DNA of 64,000 nucleotides from Thermincola ferriacetica (GCF_001263415.1 NZ_LGTE01000006.1:62001-126000), one strand, 5' to 3'. Positions 26,848 to 36,216 are shown, numbered from the stretch's first letter. Made by a program: numbers and translations. Notes: generated from the sequence alone by a model not told the origin.

Positions 26848-26927
26848 GCCGATACGGAGGGTGGCAGGAAAAATGTTTGATTGCGAGCATGGATGCTCAA
26901 AAAAAATTCAGGGAGGATGATTTATTT
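26848..26927 (+). promoter_or_regulatory. Flagellin promoter/leader with CsrA-type motifs
   Basis: GCCGATAC (26848-26855) equals a SigD -10 box, but no TAAA lies at the expected distance upstream, so the promoter is tentative. The leader carries a first AGGA (26866-26869), a short hairpin GAGCAT-GG-ATGCTC, and the ribosome site CAGGGAGGATG. Two GGA motifs flanking a hairpin, one in the ribosome site, is the layout of the CsrA-repressed Bacillus hag leader. Confidence 0.5.
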
Positions 26928-27761
26928 ATGCGGATTAACAACAACATTCCTGCGCTATTTGCGCAAAACAGACTGGCTAATACTAACAATGCTTTGGCCA
27001 AGTCGCTGGAGAAACTTTCTTCGGGTTTAAGGATTAACCGGGCCGGAGACGATGCAGCGGGTCTGGCTATTTCCGAAAAAATGCGCGGCCAGGTAGGCGG
27101 TTTGAACCAAGCTGTACGTAACGCCCAGGATGCTATATCCTTAATCCAGACCGCTGAAGGCGCGTTGAACGAAACCCACAGTATTTTGCAAAGGATGCGC
27201 GAATTGGCTGTCCAGGCTGCAAACGACACCAACACTACTGCTGACCGTAAAAAGATCAAAGACGAGTTAATTCAATTGAAAGCGGAAATTGACAGGATTG
27301 CCAGCCAAACCGAGTTTAACACCAAGAAGTTATTAAACGGTACGTTTACAGGCAAGTTCCATATTGGTGCCAACACTGGTCAAAATATTAGTTTAAACAT
27401 AACCACCCAGACTGCTAACGCTTTAGGTGTTTCTGCAACTAGACTTTCGATTGATGGTGGTTCAAAATCTCAACAACAGAGTATTGCCAACAAGTTAATT
27501 GGCTACGTTGATACAGCGATTAGTGATGTATCTGATGAGCGTTCCAAGCTGGGTGCTTACCAGAACCGTCTGGAGCATACCATTTCCAATCTGCAGACTT
27601 CTGTCGAGAACCTGCAGGCTGCTGAGTCCCGGATCCGTGACGTTGACATGGCTGCTGAAATGGTCAAGTTCACCAAGAACCAGATTCTCACCCAGGCCGG
27701 TACTGCGATGCTGGCCCAGGCCAACATGGCACCGCAGGGCGTGCTGAAGTTATTGGGTTAA
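26928..27761 (+). CDS. hag: Flagellin
   Basis: A 277-residue flagellin containing essentially only the D0-D1 filament core: RINNNIPALFAQNRLANTNN, SSGLRINRAGDDAAGLAISE, and the C-terminal AAESRIRDVDMAAEMVKFTK and QANMAPQGVLKLLG. Exposed D2/D3 domains are missing, as in many Firmicutes. Ser/Thr-rich loops in the middle (KSQQQSIANK, TTQTANALGVSATR) are possible glycan sites for the Maf enzymes encoded downstream. ATG 26928 follows CAGGGAGGATG; the frame upstream to 26877 is leader. Confidence 0.98.
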   Translation: MRINNNIPALFAQNRLANTNNALAKSLEKLSSGLRINRAGDDAAGLAISEKMRGQVGGLNQAVRNAQDAISLIQTAEGALNETHSILQRMRELAVQAANDTNTTADRKKIKDELIQLKAEIDRIASQTEFNTKKLLNGTFTGKFHIGANTGQNISLNITTQTANALGVSATRLSIDGGSKSQQQSIANKLIGYVDTAISDVSDERSKLGAYQNRLEHTISNLQTSVENLQAAESRIRDVDMAAEMVKFTKNQILTQAGTAMLAQANMAPQGVLKLLG

Positions 27762-27771
27762 TAGCCTGACG

Positions 27772-27806
27772 TACAGGCTGGTCGGCTAATGGCCGGCCAG
27801 CCTGTA
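27772..27806 (+). terminator. GC-rich hairpin after flagellin
   Basis: TACAGGCTGG pairs perfectly with CCAGCCTGTA; inner bases CGGC and GGCCG extend it. There is no T-run (TATATA follows), so it may stabilise the flagellin mRNA 3' end or end transcription partly. Confidence 0.6.
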
Positions 27807-27827
27807 TATATAAGGGCGGTGTGATAT

Positions 27828-28196
27828 ATGAAGGTTGATTCTTCTGTGACGATTAATGCCAATCAGCAACTGGTAACGGCCAGGGGTGCCGGAGCTATCA
27901 GAGAAGAACCGGTGAGAGAAGGAGCTGCGGCACCGGTGGATACCGGGCTTGGTCAGGGGAAAAACCAATTGGACGCCCGAATGGTGAATGATGCTGTCGA
28001 AAAGTTGAACAAAACGGCGCGTATCTTTAATAAAAGCCTACACTTTCGATTTCACAAGGAAGCGAAGCGGTGGCAGGTACAGGTGATGAACCTTGACACG
28101 GGAGAAGTGATCAGGGAAATTCCGCCCTCCGAAATACTGGATGTGGTGGCGAAAATACAGGAAATTGTCGGTGTTTTTGTTGATGAACGCCGGTAG
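27828..28196 (+). CDS. flaG: FlaG family protein
   Basis: A 122-residue protein with a disordered N-terminal half and the FlaG C-terminal domain: LNKTARIFNKSLHFRFHKEA, WQVQVMNLDTGEVIREIPPS, EILDVVAKIQEIVG. FlaG proteins influence filament length. It is placed between flagellin and fliD as yvyC is in Bacillus. Confidence 0.93.
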   Translation: MKVDSSVTINANQQLVTARGAGAIREEPVREGAAAPVDTGLGQGKNQLDARMVNDAVEKLNKTARIFNKSLHFRFHKEAKRWQVQVMNLDTGEVIREIPPSEILDVVAKIQEIVGVFVDERR

Positions 28197-28208
28197 GGGT
28201 GATTGGTT

Positions 28209-29690
28209 ATGGAGCGGTTGAGCGGCATAATTTCCGGTTTGGATACGCAAGGTTTGATAGCCCAATTGATGCAGATAGAAGCCAGGCCTGTTGATTTGAT
28301 GAAACAGCAGCAGCATACCTATGAACTGCGTAAGGAGCTGTGGCAGGAAATAAACACCAGCCTGTCAGCTCTTAATTCCAAAATCAAGGATTTACTGGAC
28401 CCGGCCAAATTCACGGTACAAAAAGCAACTTCTCGTGATGAGACTGTTGCTACAGCAGAAGCTGACGGCACAGCAGGAGTCGGAGTTTATGACATTATCG
28501 TCACTACCCTGGCCAAGGCCCACCGGGTTGCCGGTTCAAATCAGGGCAGTGCCACAACTGCGCTGGGTTTGACAGGAAATTTTACCATCAGTGACGGACT
28601 TTATACCAGCACTATTTCGGTAACGGCTGACGATACCCTGACTTCAATAATGAAAAAGATAAATGCCGCCAAGGACAACGTTGATGCAAAGAAGGATCTG
28701 AGAGTCACTGCTTCTATAGTTGACAATAAACTGGTATTGACCCATGATGAAACGGGTACTGCCAACAGTATCACCCTTACTGACAGCAATAATCTCAGTG
28801 GGGTGACCGATCCGACCGAGGTACTGGAATCCCTTGGTTTGCTTAAGGATGATAAGACTGTTGCCAATACCTTGCAGGGACCCGTGGATGCTGCCTTTAA
28901 AATTAACGGTATAGACGTCGTCAGGGGCTCCAACACTGTTTCGGATGTAGTTTCGGGACTGACCATTAACCTGCTTAAAGAGGGAGGCGCTTCCACAACC
29001 ATTACTGTTGAGCAGGATACTGATGCGGTATATGCTACGGTTAAAGCCTTTGTGGATCAGTATAACAGTACCATGGATTTGATCAATACCAGGTTAAGTG
29101 AAGAAAAAGTAAAGGATGCTACCACTGATGCTGCTTTGAAAAAGGGGCTGCTGAGGGGTGACAGTGCCCTGGTGGGGCTCAAGGACAGGCTGCGCCGCAT
29201 GGTTTCTGAACCAATCGCCGGATTACAGCCTTTTGACCGGCTATCCGATATAGGTATTACCACTACCTCCGATGACTTTGGAAAATCAGGTAAACTGCAG
29301 ATCGATGAGACTAAACTGAAAGAAGCAGTTAAAAAGGATCCGGAGGGTGTTGCTCGGCTGTTTTTTAACGACCTTGATGCAGATAAAGATATAGATGCCG
29401 GGGAAACGGGTATTGCGGTGAAATTGCAGAATGAGATGGAACAGTTTATTTCTTCCAGCACCAAAAGCATCGGCGGCATTATTGTCAAAAAGGGTCTTAT
29501 TCCGGCCAGGCTGGACAGTCTGGATAAGGTCATAAAGGACTATGACGGGAAAATTGCGGCTTATGAAGAGCGCCTAAAGTTAAGGGAAGAGGAACTGTGG
29601 AGACAGTTTACGACTATGGAAAAGGCTTTAAGTGATATGCAAAACCAGGCCAGTTGGCTGGCCGGTCAATTAAACGCCCTTTATAGTTAA
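28209..29690 (+). CDS. fliD: Flagellar cap protein FliD
   Basis: A ~493-residue filament cap protein. FliD_N domain: RLSGIISGLDTQGLIAQLMQ; FliD_C domain with VYATVKAFVDQYNSTMDLIN and LKDRLRRMVSEPIAGLQPFD; the C-terminal coiled coil ends with WRQFTTMEKALSDMQNQASW. It caps the filament and helps flagellin fold. ATG 28209 follows TAGGGGTGA, which overlaps the flaG stop. Confidence 0.97.
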   Translation: MERLSGIISGLDTQGLIAQLMQIEARPVDLMKQQQHTYELRKELWQEINTSLSALNSKIKDLLDPAKFTVQKATSRDETVATAEADGTAGVGVYDIIVTTLAKAHRVAGSNQGSATTALGLTGNFTISDGLYTSTISVTADDTLTSIMKKINAAKDNVDAKKDLRVTASIVDNKLVLTHDETGTANSITLTDSNNLSGVTDPTEVLESLGLLKDDKTVANTLQGPVDAAFKINGIDVVRGSNTVSDVVSGLTINLLKEGGASTTITVEQDTDAVYATVKAFVDQYNSTMDLINTRLSEEKVKDATTDAALKKGLLRGDSALVGLKDRLRRMVSEPIAGLQPFDRLSDIGITTTSDDFGKSGKLQIDETKLKEAVKKDPEGVARLFFNDLDADKDIDAGETGIAVKLQNEMEQFISSSTKSIGGIIVKKGLIPARLDSLDKVIKDYDGKIAAYEERLKLREEELWRQFTTMEKALSDMQNQASWLAGQLNALYS

Positions 29691-29692
29691 TT

Positions 29693-29730
29693 TTGTTACG
29701 TAACAACAGGTAACGATTTGATGTTTGTTA
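29693..29730 (+). promoter_or_regulatory. Palindromic operator-like site before a winged-helix regulator
   Basis: TTGTTACGTAACAA (29693-29706) is a perfect 14-base palindrome, followed by GTAAC (29710-29714) and GTTAC (29726-29730), another inverted pair with the same half-site. It lies just after fliD and about 85 bases before the regulator gene. Confidence 0.5.
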
Positions 29731-29789
29731 CTTTCTTTTTCAGAGTAAATGTCGACTAAAGCATGGATAAGTCTACTGAGGTGATGTGA

Positions 29790-30020
29790 GTGTCCGAATC
29801 GGCAAGTTATATCCAAAAGGAGATTATTCGGATATTAAAGGAAAACCGCACCAGTTATGCCAATCCTATGAACTCATTGGCTATCAGCCGCCGGTTAAAC
29901 GCTACGCCATCATATATCAGGGAGCAGGCCAAACGGCTGTCAGACCAGGGTTTGCTTAATGTACGGCGTGGGCCGGGTGGTGGTTATTTTATTGACTCTA
30001 ATGGGGAGGACAATTCATGA
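29790..30020 (+). CDS. Small winged-helix DNA-binding protein
   Basis: A 76-residue protein consisting of one winged helix: YIQKEIIRILKENRTSYANP, SRRLNATPSYIREQAKRLSD, then the wing GLLNVRRGPGGGYFID, which resembles Rrf2-type wings. It has no sensor domain. It lies at the head of the glycosylation cluster and downstream of repeated GTTAC/GTAAC half-sites, so autoregulation or control of this cluster is plausible. GTG start with GAGGTGATG before it. Its stop overlaps the next gene. Confidence 0.65.
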   Translation: MSESASYIQKEIIRILKENRTSYANPMNSLAISRRLNATPSYIREQAKRLSDQGLLNVRRGPGGGYFIDSNGEDNS

Positions 30021-30604
30021 AACTTTACATTGACGGGAAAGAAATCCGGTGGAGCGGGCAGGATATAGATTCATTGTGGCAGGCCGTAAACAGGGAGCTA
30101 CAGCCGAAACAACGGGTGGTTGTGGAAGTTAAGTGTGACGGCCTGGAAGTAAATAATGAGGCTCTGGAAGACTGCCTAAAAAATGGGGTTGGACAAATAG
30201 AAATTTTCAGTAACACCCCTGCGGAATTGATATTTGACGGATTGGCCTATGCCATCGAATACTTGCCGAAACTAAGTCAGGGTCTGGGTAAGGTAGTCCA
30301 GTTTATTCAGGAAGGTGAAGAAGGGGAAGCTGTCCGTTTATTTTTACAGGCTCTGGAAGGCATTGAATGGTTGAACAGCCTTCTTACGGCTATAGAAACT
30401 TTTGGTATACGGAAAGAAATACCAGATACAGTAAAACAAAAGATTCCCGGGGCCATACATGACTTTAAGTCGAAAATGCAAACTCTTTTGGCGGCATGGG
30501 AAAACTTCGATTATCTCCTGGTGGCGGATATCCTGGAGTATGAGGTAATACCGTTATTGGAGGAGTTGAAAAGTATTGTCGATATGGTTGAACTCTGCCA
30601 ATAA
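30017..30604 (+). CDS. Uncharacterised flagellar-cluster protein
   Basis: A 195-residue soluble protein that I cannot assign to a named family. The first ~70 residues look beta-rich (KLYIDGKEIRWSGQDID, QRVVVEVKCDGLEVNNE), the rest mostly helical and acidic (LSQGLGKVVQFIQEGEEGEA). It is translationally coupled on both sides, overlapping the winged-helix gene by 4 bases and the first Maf gene by 29 bases, which suggests a role with flagellin modification. Confidence 0.6.
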   Translation: MKLYIDGKEIRWSGQDIDSLWQAVNRELQPKQRVVVEVKCDGLEVNNEALEDCLKNGVGQIEIFSNTPAELIFDGLAYAIEYLPKLSQGLGKVVQFIQEGEEGEAVRLFLQALEGIEWLNSLLTAIETFGIRKEIPDTVKQKIPGAIHDFKSKMQTLLAAWENFDYLLVADILEYEVIPLLEELKSIVDMVELCQ

Positions 30605-32006
30605 TCCGGACAGGCTGCTTAAACTGTACCCGGGAATTGACAGGTTTATTATGAGTGGCACTGAAGGGGAAGTGACCGTTGAGGAAGCCAGGAGCGGAAA
30701 ACTTACTCTGAAAGCTAAAGACAAAACCGGACGGTGCTTTTACCTGCACAGCCCTTCAGACCCGGTAAAAGAAGCTGAACGGCTTATTGCCAGGCAGGGG
30801 CTGCAGCAGGGGCAAAAGGTGGCGCTGGTTGGGTTGGGGCTTGGCTATCATCTGGCTGAAATACTCAGTCAGGTAGGCAGCGATGGACAGGTAATTGTTT
30901 TTGAGCCTAACGCGTCGGTATTAAAAGCTTTTCTGGTTTTGCTGCCTGATGAAGGAATCGATTTGCTGCTGGCGCCCCAGGTAAAACTGGTTACCGGACT
31001 TGATTTAGGGGAATTTGTTTGTGAGCTCCGCCTTGTATTGGAACATATTTCCACCAAAGGTGGCAAACTAATAGTTCACAGTCCGTCCTTACGGTTATGG
31101 CCGGAGGAGTTTGAACCAATTAAACAGGTCATACAGGAATGGAAAGTTAAAACAGGAACCAGTGAAACCGGAGAAATGCTCATGGCAGAAAATTATAAGA
31201 AAAACTTGCCCTATATCACAAAGGACTTGCCGGTTAACCACTTTTTTGGCAGGCTGAGCGGGGTTCCTCTTGTAATAATTTCGGCCGGGCCTTCTCTGGA
31301 CAAAAATATTGGTGACCTGAAAAAGTTAAAAGGTAAGGCTGTCATCATGGCTGTGGGAACAGCGCTTGGCCCTTTATATAAGGCTGGCATAAAACCGGAT
31401 CTGATCATTGTCACTGATCCGTCCCCCGTTGTCATGAAGCAGATCAAAGGAATTCTTCTTGATGTTCCGTTAATCTACTTGCCTACAGTATTTTCCGATG
31501 TGGTTGCTACCCACCAGGGTACCCGGTTGGTAGCTTTTCAAACCGGTTACGAAGAGAGTGAACGTTGCGCCAGGGAACTGGGGCTGGAGACTGTAAAAAC
31601 AGGTGGTTCTGTCGCCACTACAGCTCTTGACATTGCTATCAGAACCGGTGCCGAACCGATTATTTTTGTCGGACAGGACCTGGCTTATACCGGCAATAAG
31701 ACGCATGCAAGCAATACTGTTTATGACCGGCAGAGGATTACGCCGGACAATATGCTTTTTATTGATGGAATTCGGGGAGAAAAGGTGTCTACCAGCATAA
31801 GTTGGCTGATTTTTCTTAAATGGATAGAAAGGCGTATAGCTGAAGAGAAGGGCAGGATTTTTGTTAACGCCACGGAAGGCGGGGCCTTGATCAGGGGCAC
31901 AATTACAATGCCTTTGGCAGAAGTAATTGAAAAATATATTGATTCACGAGTTAATGTTGTTGAGTTATTGCAGAATCTGTTCGGTGAAGGGAAAGATAAC
32001 AAATGA
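30576..32006 (+). CDS. Maf-type (DUF115) flagellin glycosyltransferase 1
   Basis: A 476-residue protein of the motility accessory factor family. The central DUF115/MptE-like domain shows VPLVIISAGPSLDKNIGDLK, KGKAVIMAVGTALGPL, GSVATTALDIAIRTGAEPII and FVGQDLAYTGNKTHAS, a Rossmann-like, sialyltransferase-related fold. Maf enzymes attach nonulosonic acids such as legionaminic or pseudaminic acid to flagellin in the cytoplasm before export. The sugar genes follow directly. The start is uncertain: TTG 30576 has GGAGGAG ten bases upstream but lies inside the preceding gene. Confidence 0.85.
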   Translation: MSIWLNSANNPDRLLKLYPGIDRFIMSGTEGEVTVEEARSGKLTLKAKDKTGRCFYLHSPSDPVKEAERLIARQGLQQGQKVALVGLGLGYHLAEILSQVGSDGQVIVFEPNASVLKAFLVLLPDEGIDLLLAPQVKLVTGLDLGEFVCELRLVLEHISTKGGKLIVHSPSLRLWPEEFEPIKQVIQEWKVKTGTSETGEMLMAENYKKNLPYITKDLPVNHFFGRLSGVPLVIISAGPSLDKNIGDLKKLKGKAVIMAVGTALGPLYKAGIKPDLIIVTDPSPVVMKQIKGILLDVPLIYLPTVFSDVVATHQGTRLVAFQTGYEESERCARELGLETVKTGGSVATTALDIAIRTGAEPIIFVGQDLAYTGNKTHASNTVYDRQRITPDNMLFIDGIRGEKVSTSISWLIFLKWIERRIAEEKGRIFVNATEGGALIRGTITMPLAEVIEKYIDSRVNVVELLQNLFGEGKDNK

Positions 32007-33883
32007 ACTGGTTTGAACATAATTTGGCTATAATACGGAAAAGAGATCCTGCTCTGGCCGAAAAGATTAGTGCCTGCCAGGATGAACCCTTTAAAATTGA
32101 AGTTGTTGAATCGAAAATAGCCAGTACTCCTACCCTGAAAATAAAAAAGGACGGGCGGGAAGTCTTTTTACATAGTTTATATAATCCTCAGGTTGAAGGG
32201 GAACGGTGGATAAAAAACATTGCTTCGGAAGGAGAAGACAAAGTAATTATTATTGGTTTTGGCCTGGGTTATCATGTGGAGGAGTTTTTGAGGCAATACG
32301 GCCACACGAAACGATTACTTGTTGTTGAACCAGAAATTTGGTTATTCAAAAAGGTCCTGGAAATTAAAAACTTATCTTTTATTTTGGAGCACGACTCTCT
32401 GGTTCTGTCTGTAGGAGAGAATAAACTGGCCTTGGAGCGAAAACTTTCAGCGTTTATGAACATAGGGCAGTTGGACAAGGTTGCTATAGAAGTATTTCCT
32501 TCATATCCCCGCATTTTTGAAAAATCATTTAATGAAATTAAAAAGACATGTATTGAAATTTTTAGATATGTTCGCATAGGGGAAAACACAATTTTATATT
32601 TTTCAGGCTTGTGGCCAGAAAATGTTTTTCGGAACCTTGTTTGTACCGTGAAAAGTCCCGGCGTTAATTCTTTATTTGGAAAAATGAATAAAAAGCCTGG
32701 CATAATAATTTCTGCCGGGCCCTCCCTGGCCAAAAATCGGCATCTGTTGAAAGAGGCTAAAGGAAAAGCTGTATTGATATCTGTTGATACTGCGTTGCGC
32801 TCATTGTTAAAAGAGAACATCAAACCTGATTTAGTTGTTGCTCTTGATGGTTCTGAACTGAACTACAAGCATTTTGAAGGAATATCATTAGACGATGTGC
32901 CATTGGTTTACTTCCCTACAACTCACTACAAAATTATTGAAGAATATCGGTCTTCTAAAATAGTTGTCGGGGATGAAGTTCCTTTAACCCAGTGGATTAT
33001 GAAATATATAGATGACAAAGGTTCACTTAGTTATGGTGGGTCAGTTGCTACAGCCGCTTTTGATTTAGCCGTTAAAATGGGTTGTGATCCTGTGATATTT
33101 GTTGGGCAGGACCTATCTTATCCCGGTGGAAAATCTCATGCTGATGGAACGGTGTTTGAATCAGTGATTGTAAAGGACGATGGCGCAAAAAACAAAATGT
33201 ATGTTGAAGATATATACGGCAACCAGGTGCTGACTGACGCTTCCATGTATACTTTTCTCCAATGGTTTGAACAGGCAATAGATGCTCTCAAACATGAACG
33301 GTTGTTTATTGATGCCACGGAAGGCGGGGCGAAAATCAGGGGTACCAGAATTATGACCTTAAGGGAAGTGATTGACAAAAACCTGCCGGAAAGGTTTGAT
33401 CCAGGGGAAATTATCAGTGATACCATAAAGGCTTATAGCCCGCCCGATACCGGGGCTTTAGCCGATGCCCTGAAAGAAGCAGTTGAGGATTTGGCAGAAA
33501 TAGAGAGGTTTAGCAGGAAAGGGGCTGAATATGCCGGCGAACTTCTAAATGTATATACGGCGAAAAAGATTAGCCTGGGCAAAGTGGCCAAGCTCGTCAG
33601 GAAAATGGAGCGAGTAGATAAACAGATAAAGGAAAAGGAGAATAACCGGCTACTCAACATCATCTTACAAAGAGTCCTGCTTGCGGTAATGAAGGGTCCC
33701 CTGGCCAAAGCGAATGAAGGTGAAACGGAAAGGGAAAAGGGGATAAGGGTGGCCCGAAGGTCCTTGCTCTTATACCAGGGGATAGAAGGCGCAGCGAAAA
33801 CTATGGGTGGATATGTTGGAAGCGCGCTAAAAGATCTGGAAAGCTACGAGAGAAAGAACGGATTATTGGATACCAGTAGATAG
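32003..33883 (+). CDS. Maf-type (DUF115) flagellin glycosyltransferase 2
   Basis: A 626-residue paralogue of the preceding gene. It has the same core (GIIISAGPSLAKNRHLLKEA, KAVLISVDTALRSLL, YGGSVATAAFDLAVKMGCDP, FVGQDLSYPGGKSHADGT), an N-terminal EVFLHSLYNPQVEGERWIKN region, and an extra C-terminal ~150-residue helical segment (coiled coil, VRKMERVDKQIKEKENNR) that paralogue 1 lacks. Four bases of overlap couple it to that gene. Two Mafs may differ in acceptor site or donor sugar. Confidence 0.87.
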   Translation: MNWFEHNLAIIRKRDPALAEKISACQDEPFKIEVVESKIASTPTLKIKKDGREVFLHSLYNPQVEGERWIKNIASEGEDKVIIIGFGLGYHVEEFLRQYGHTKRLLVVEPEIWLFKKVLEIKNLSFILEHDSLVLSVGENKLALERKLSAFMNIGQLDKVAIEVFPSYPRIFEKSFNEIKKTCIEIFRYVRIGENTILYFSGLWPENVFRNLVCTVKSPGVNSLFGKMNKKPGIIISAGPSLAKNRHLLKEAKGKAVLISVDTALRSLLKENIKPDLVVALDGSELNYKHFEGISLDDVPLVYFPTTHYKIIEEYRSSKIVVGDEVPLTQWIMKYIDDKGSLSYGGSVATAAFDLAVKMGCDPVIFVGQDLSYPGGKSHADGTVFESVIVKDDGAKNKMYVEDIYGNQVLTDASMYTFLQWFEQAIDALKHERLFIDATEGGAKIRGTRIMTLREVIDKNLPERFDPGEIISDTIKAYSPPDTGALADALKEAVEDLAEIERFSRKGAEYAGELLNVYTAKKISLGKVAKLVRKMERVDKQIKEKENNRLLNIILQRVLLAVMKGPLAKANEGETEREKGIRVARRSLLLYQGIEGAAKTMGGYVGSALKDLESYERKNGLLDTSR

Positions 33884-33919
33884 AAATGCGTTACATAGTT
33901 TTAAATAGGGAGATGGGGT

Positions 33920-35098
33920 ATGGACGGAAAGAAAAAAGTCTGTATAGTTACAGGAACAAGAGCAGAATACGGTTTGTTTTACCCTTTGATGCAAGAAATT
34001 TTATCGGATGGGACTCTTGCACTCCAAATTTGTGTCACTGGAATGCACCTATCCCCTGAATTTGGTCTGACTTATAAGGAAATAGAAAAAAACGGATTTA
34101 AAATTGATGAGAAAGTCGAGATGCTGCTGTCCAGCGATTCAGAAGTCGGAGTGGCCAAATCTATTGGGCTGGGTATTATAGGTTTCGCTGATACCTTTCA
34201 AAGATTAAATCCGGACCTGGTAATATTGCTCGGGGATCGTTTTGAAACGATGGCTGCAGCAATGGCGGCCTTTGTAGCGAAAATCCCCATAGCCCATTTA
34301 TATGGTGGTGAATTGACAGAAGGGGCTATAGATGATGCGATTCGGCATTCGATAACCAAAATGAGCATTCTGCACTTTGTTTCTACGGAAGAGTACAGGC
34401 GCCGGGTAATTCAACTGGGCGAAGAACCGGGCCGGGTCTTTACTGTTGGGGCCTTGGGGATAGATAATATAAGGACGTTGAAATTGATAGACAGGAATGA
34501 GCTTGAAAAAGAAATAAACTTTAAATTGGGCCGGCGTAGTGTGCTGGTTACCTTCCATCCCGTTACCCTGGAACATCATTCAGCAGCGGAACAATTCCTA
34601 GAGTTATTGAAAGCCCTGGACTATTTCAGTGACCTGAAGATAATTTTCACCCGTCCAAATGCGGACCCCGATGGCCGGGTAATAAACCGGTTAATTGACG
34701 GATATGTCGGGTCTCATCCGGGAAAGGCAATTGCTTTGACATCCATGGGGCAGCTAAAGTATTTGTCAGCAATTAGACACGTGGACGCTGTTGTGGGCAA
34801 TTCTTCCAGTGGCATAATTGAGGTGCCGTCTTTTGGCAAGCCGACTGTCAATATCGGGGACAGGCAGAGAGGCAGGGTTAAGGCTGAAAGCGTCATAGAT
34901 TGTGAACCTCAGGCAGAAAAAATAATCGAAGCCATGGAAAAAGCTTTTTCGCCAGAATTTGCCACCTTTTCTAGGAAAGTCAGGAATCCCTACGGAGAAG
35001 GGAATTCTGCCGCAAGAATTGTTAAAATTCTCAAGGACAGCCTGGAGTCGGTTAACGGTCTGAAAAAAAAGTTTTATGATATTGACTTTGTACTTTGA
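33920..35098 (+). CDS. legG: UDP/GDP-sugar 2-epimerase (hydrolysing), LegG/NeuC type
   Basis: A 392-residue UDP-GlcNAc 2-epimerase superfamily enzyme: VCIVTGTRAEYGLFYPLM, VILLGDRFETMAAAMAAFVA, PIAHLYGGELTEGAIDDAIR and later VVGNSSSGIIEVPSFGKPTV. In the legionaminic pathway LegG hydrolyses and inverts the nucleotide-activated diacetamido-trideoxy sugar to release the mannose-type 6-deoxy sugar used by the synthase. The NeuC reading (UDP-GlcNAc to ManNAc) is an alternative, but the companion dehydratase, aminotransferase and acetyltransferase favour LegG. Confidence 0.88.
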   Translation: MDGKKKVCIVTGTRAEYGLFYPLMQEILSDGTLALQICVTGMHLSPEFGLTYKEIEKNGFKIDEKVEMLLSSDSEVGVAKSIGLGIIGFADTFQRLNPDLVILLGDRFETMAAAMAAFVAKIPIAHLYGGELTEGAIDDAIRHSITKMSILHFVSTEEYRRRVIQLGEEPGRVFTVGALGIDNIRTLKLIDRNELEKEINFKLGRRSVLVTFHPVTLEHHSAAEQFLELLKALDYFSDLKIIFTRPNADPDGRVINRLIDGYVGSHPGKAIALTSMGQLKYLSAIRHVDAVVGNSSSGIIEVPSFGKPTVNIGDRQRGRVKAESVIDCEPQAEKIIEAMEKAFSPEFATFSRKVRNPYGEGNSAARIVKILKDSLESVNGLKKKFYDIDFVL

Positions 35099-35123
35099 CG
35101 CATTTTTCGGAGGAGGGGTATTT

Positions 35124-36191
35124 GTGGAGGAAAGGTTGCAGCAATTACTGGTTAAGGCGGATTTGCCGCTCAGGGAATCTTTGCGGCAAATGGACAAAGG
35201 GGCCCGGCAGCTTTTGATCGTGGTGGACGATGATAACCGGATTTTGGGCGTTGTTACTGATGGCGACATAAGGCGGGCCATCATAAACAACATTGATTTT
35301 GAAGCGCCTATCGGACAAGTCATGAACCCCAATCCAATCACCCTCGGGTGCCCGGTAAACCACAAAAAAGCATTAAAAATAATGCGAGAGCGGTCTATAA
35401 AACATATTCCTGTTGTCAATGAGGACGGGCAGGTAGTGGATATACTTGTCTGGAGTAACCTGCTGGGCAAGGGAAAAGATATGTATCCGCCCAAAGGGAC
35501 TCCGGTAGTTATCATGGCCGGGGGTAAAGGGACCCGCCTTGATCCTTTCACAAAAATTCTGCCCAAGCCACTAATTCCCATCGGGGACAAGCCTATCATC
35601 GAAATAATCATGGAACGTTTTAACCAGTTCGGGTTTGATAATTTTTTGATCTCCCTCAATTATAAGGCAGAAATGATTAAAATGTATTTTTCCGAAAATG
35701 TCAACGGATTCAAGGTCGATTACATTATGGAAAAAGAGTTCCTGGGCACAGCAGGGGCGTTAGCCCTGGCCAGGGACAGGCTACGGGAGACCTTTATCAT
35801 TTCCAACTGTGATGTTATTACCGATGCGGATTTTGACAGCCTGCTCAATTTTCATAAGGAAAACCAAAATCAGGCCACAGTTTTTGGCGTGGTCAGGCAC
35901 ATGCGGATTCCCTACGGCGTTATGAAGATGAAAGACGGGGACCTGGATGAAATCATTGAAAAACCTGAGTACTCTTTTGTTATTAACACGGGAATTTATG
36001 TCCTGGAACCGGAGCTGATTGACTTAATTACTCCGGGACAGGTGATGAACATGCCTGATTTGCTGATGAAGGCCAAAGGGAAGGGCTACAGGGTCCAGGT
36101 ATGTCCGATGGCCTGCTCATGGTTTGATGTGGGAGAGTGGGAAGAATACAGGCGGGCCCTGGAATATATAAACGGACCGGGGATAGCCTAG
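35124..36191 (+). CDS. ptmE: CBS-domain sugar-phosphate nucleotidyltransferase (PtmE-like)
   Basis: A 355-residue fusion: two CBS motifs (residues ~10-115: QLLIVVDDDNRILGVVTDGD, SIKHIPVVNEDGQVVDIL) followed by an NTP_transferase domain with VVIMAGGKGTRLDPFTKILP, KPLIPIGDKPIIEIIMERF and the metal-site SNCDVITDADFDSLLN. This is the layout of Campylobacter PtmE, a glucosamine-1-phosphate guanylyltransferase that makes the GDP-activated precursor of legionaminic acid. GTG 35124 follows GGAGGAGGGG. The substrate here is inferred from context. Confidence 0.82.
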   Translation: MEERLQQLLVKADLPLRESLRQMDKGARQLLIVVDDDNRILGVVTDGDIRRAIINNIDFEAPIGQVMNPNPITLGCPVNHKKALKIMRERSIKHIPVVNEDGQVVDILVWSNLLGKGKDMYPPKGTPVVIMAGGKGTRLDPFTKILPKPLIPIGDKPIIEIIMERFNQFGFDNFLISLNYKAEMIKMYFSENVNGFKVDYIMEKEFLGTAGALALARDRLRETFIISNCDVITDADFDSLLNFHKENQNQATVFGVVRHMRIPYGVMKMKDGDLDEIIEKPEYSFVINTGIYVLEPELIDLITPGQVMNMPDLLMKAKGKGYRVQVCPMACSWFDVGEWEEYRRALEYINGPGIA

Positions 36192-36216
36192 AAAAGAAGG
36201 GTAGTGAGGGAATTTC

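Noticed and set aside
26848-26855. Confident SigD promoter for flagellin
   Set aside because: The -10 GCCGATAC is good, but no TAAA is at the right distance, so it is kept only as a tentative part of the leader feature.
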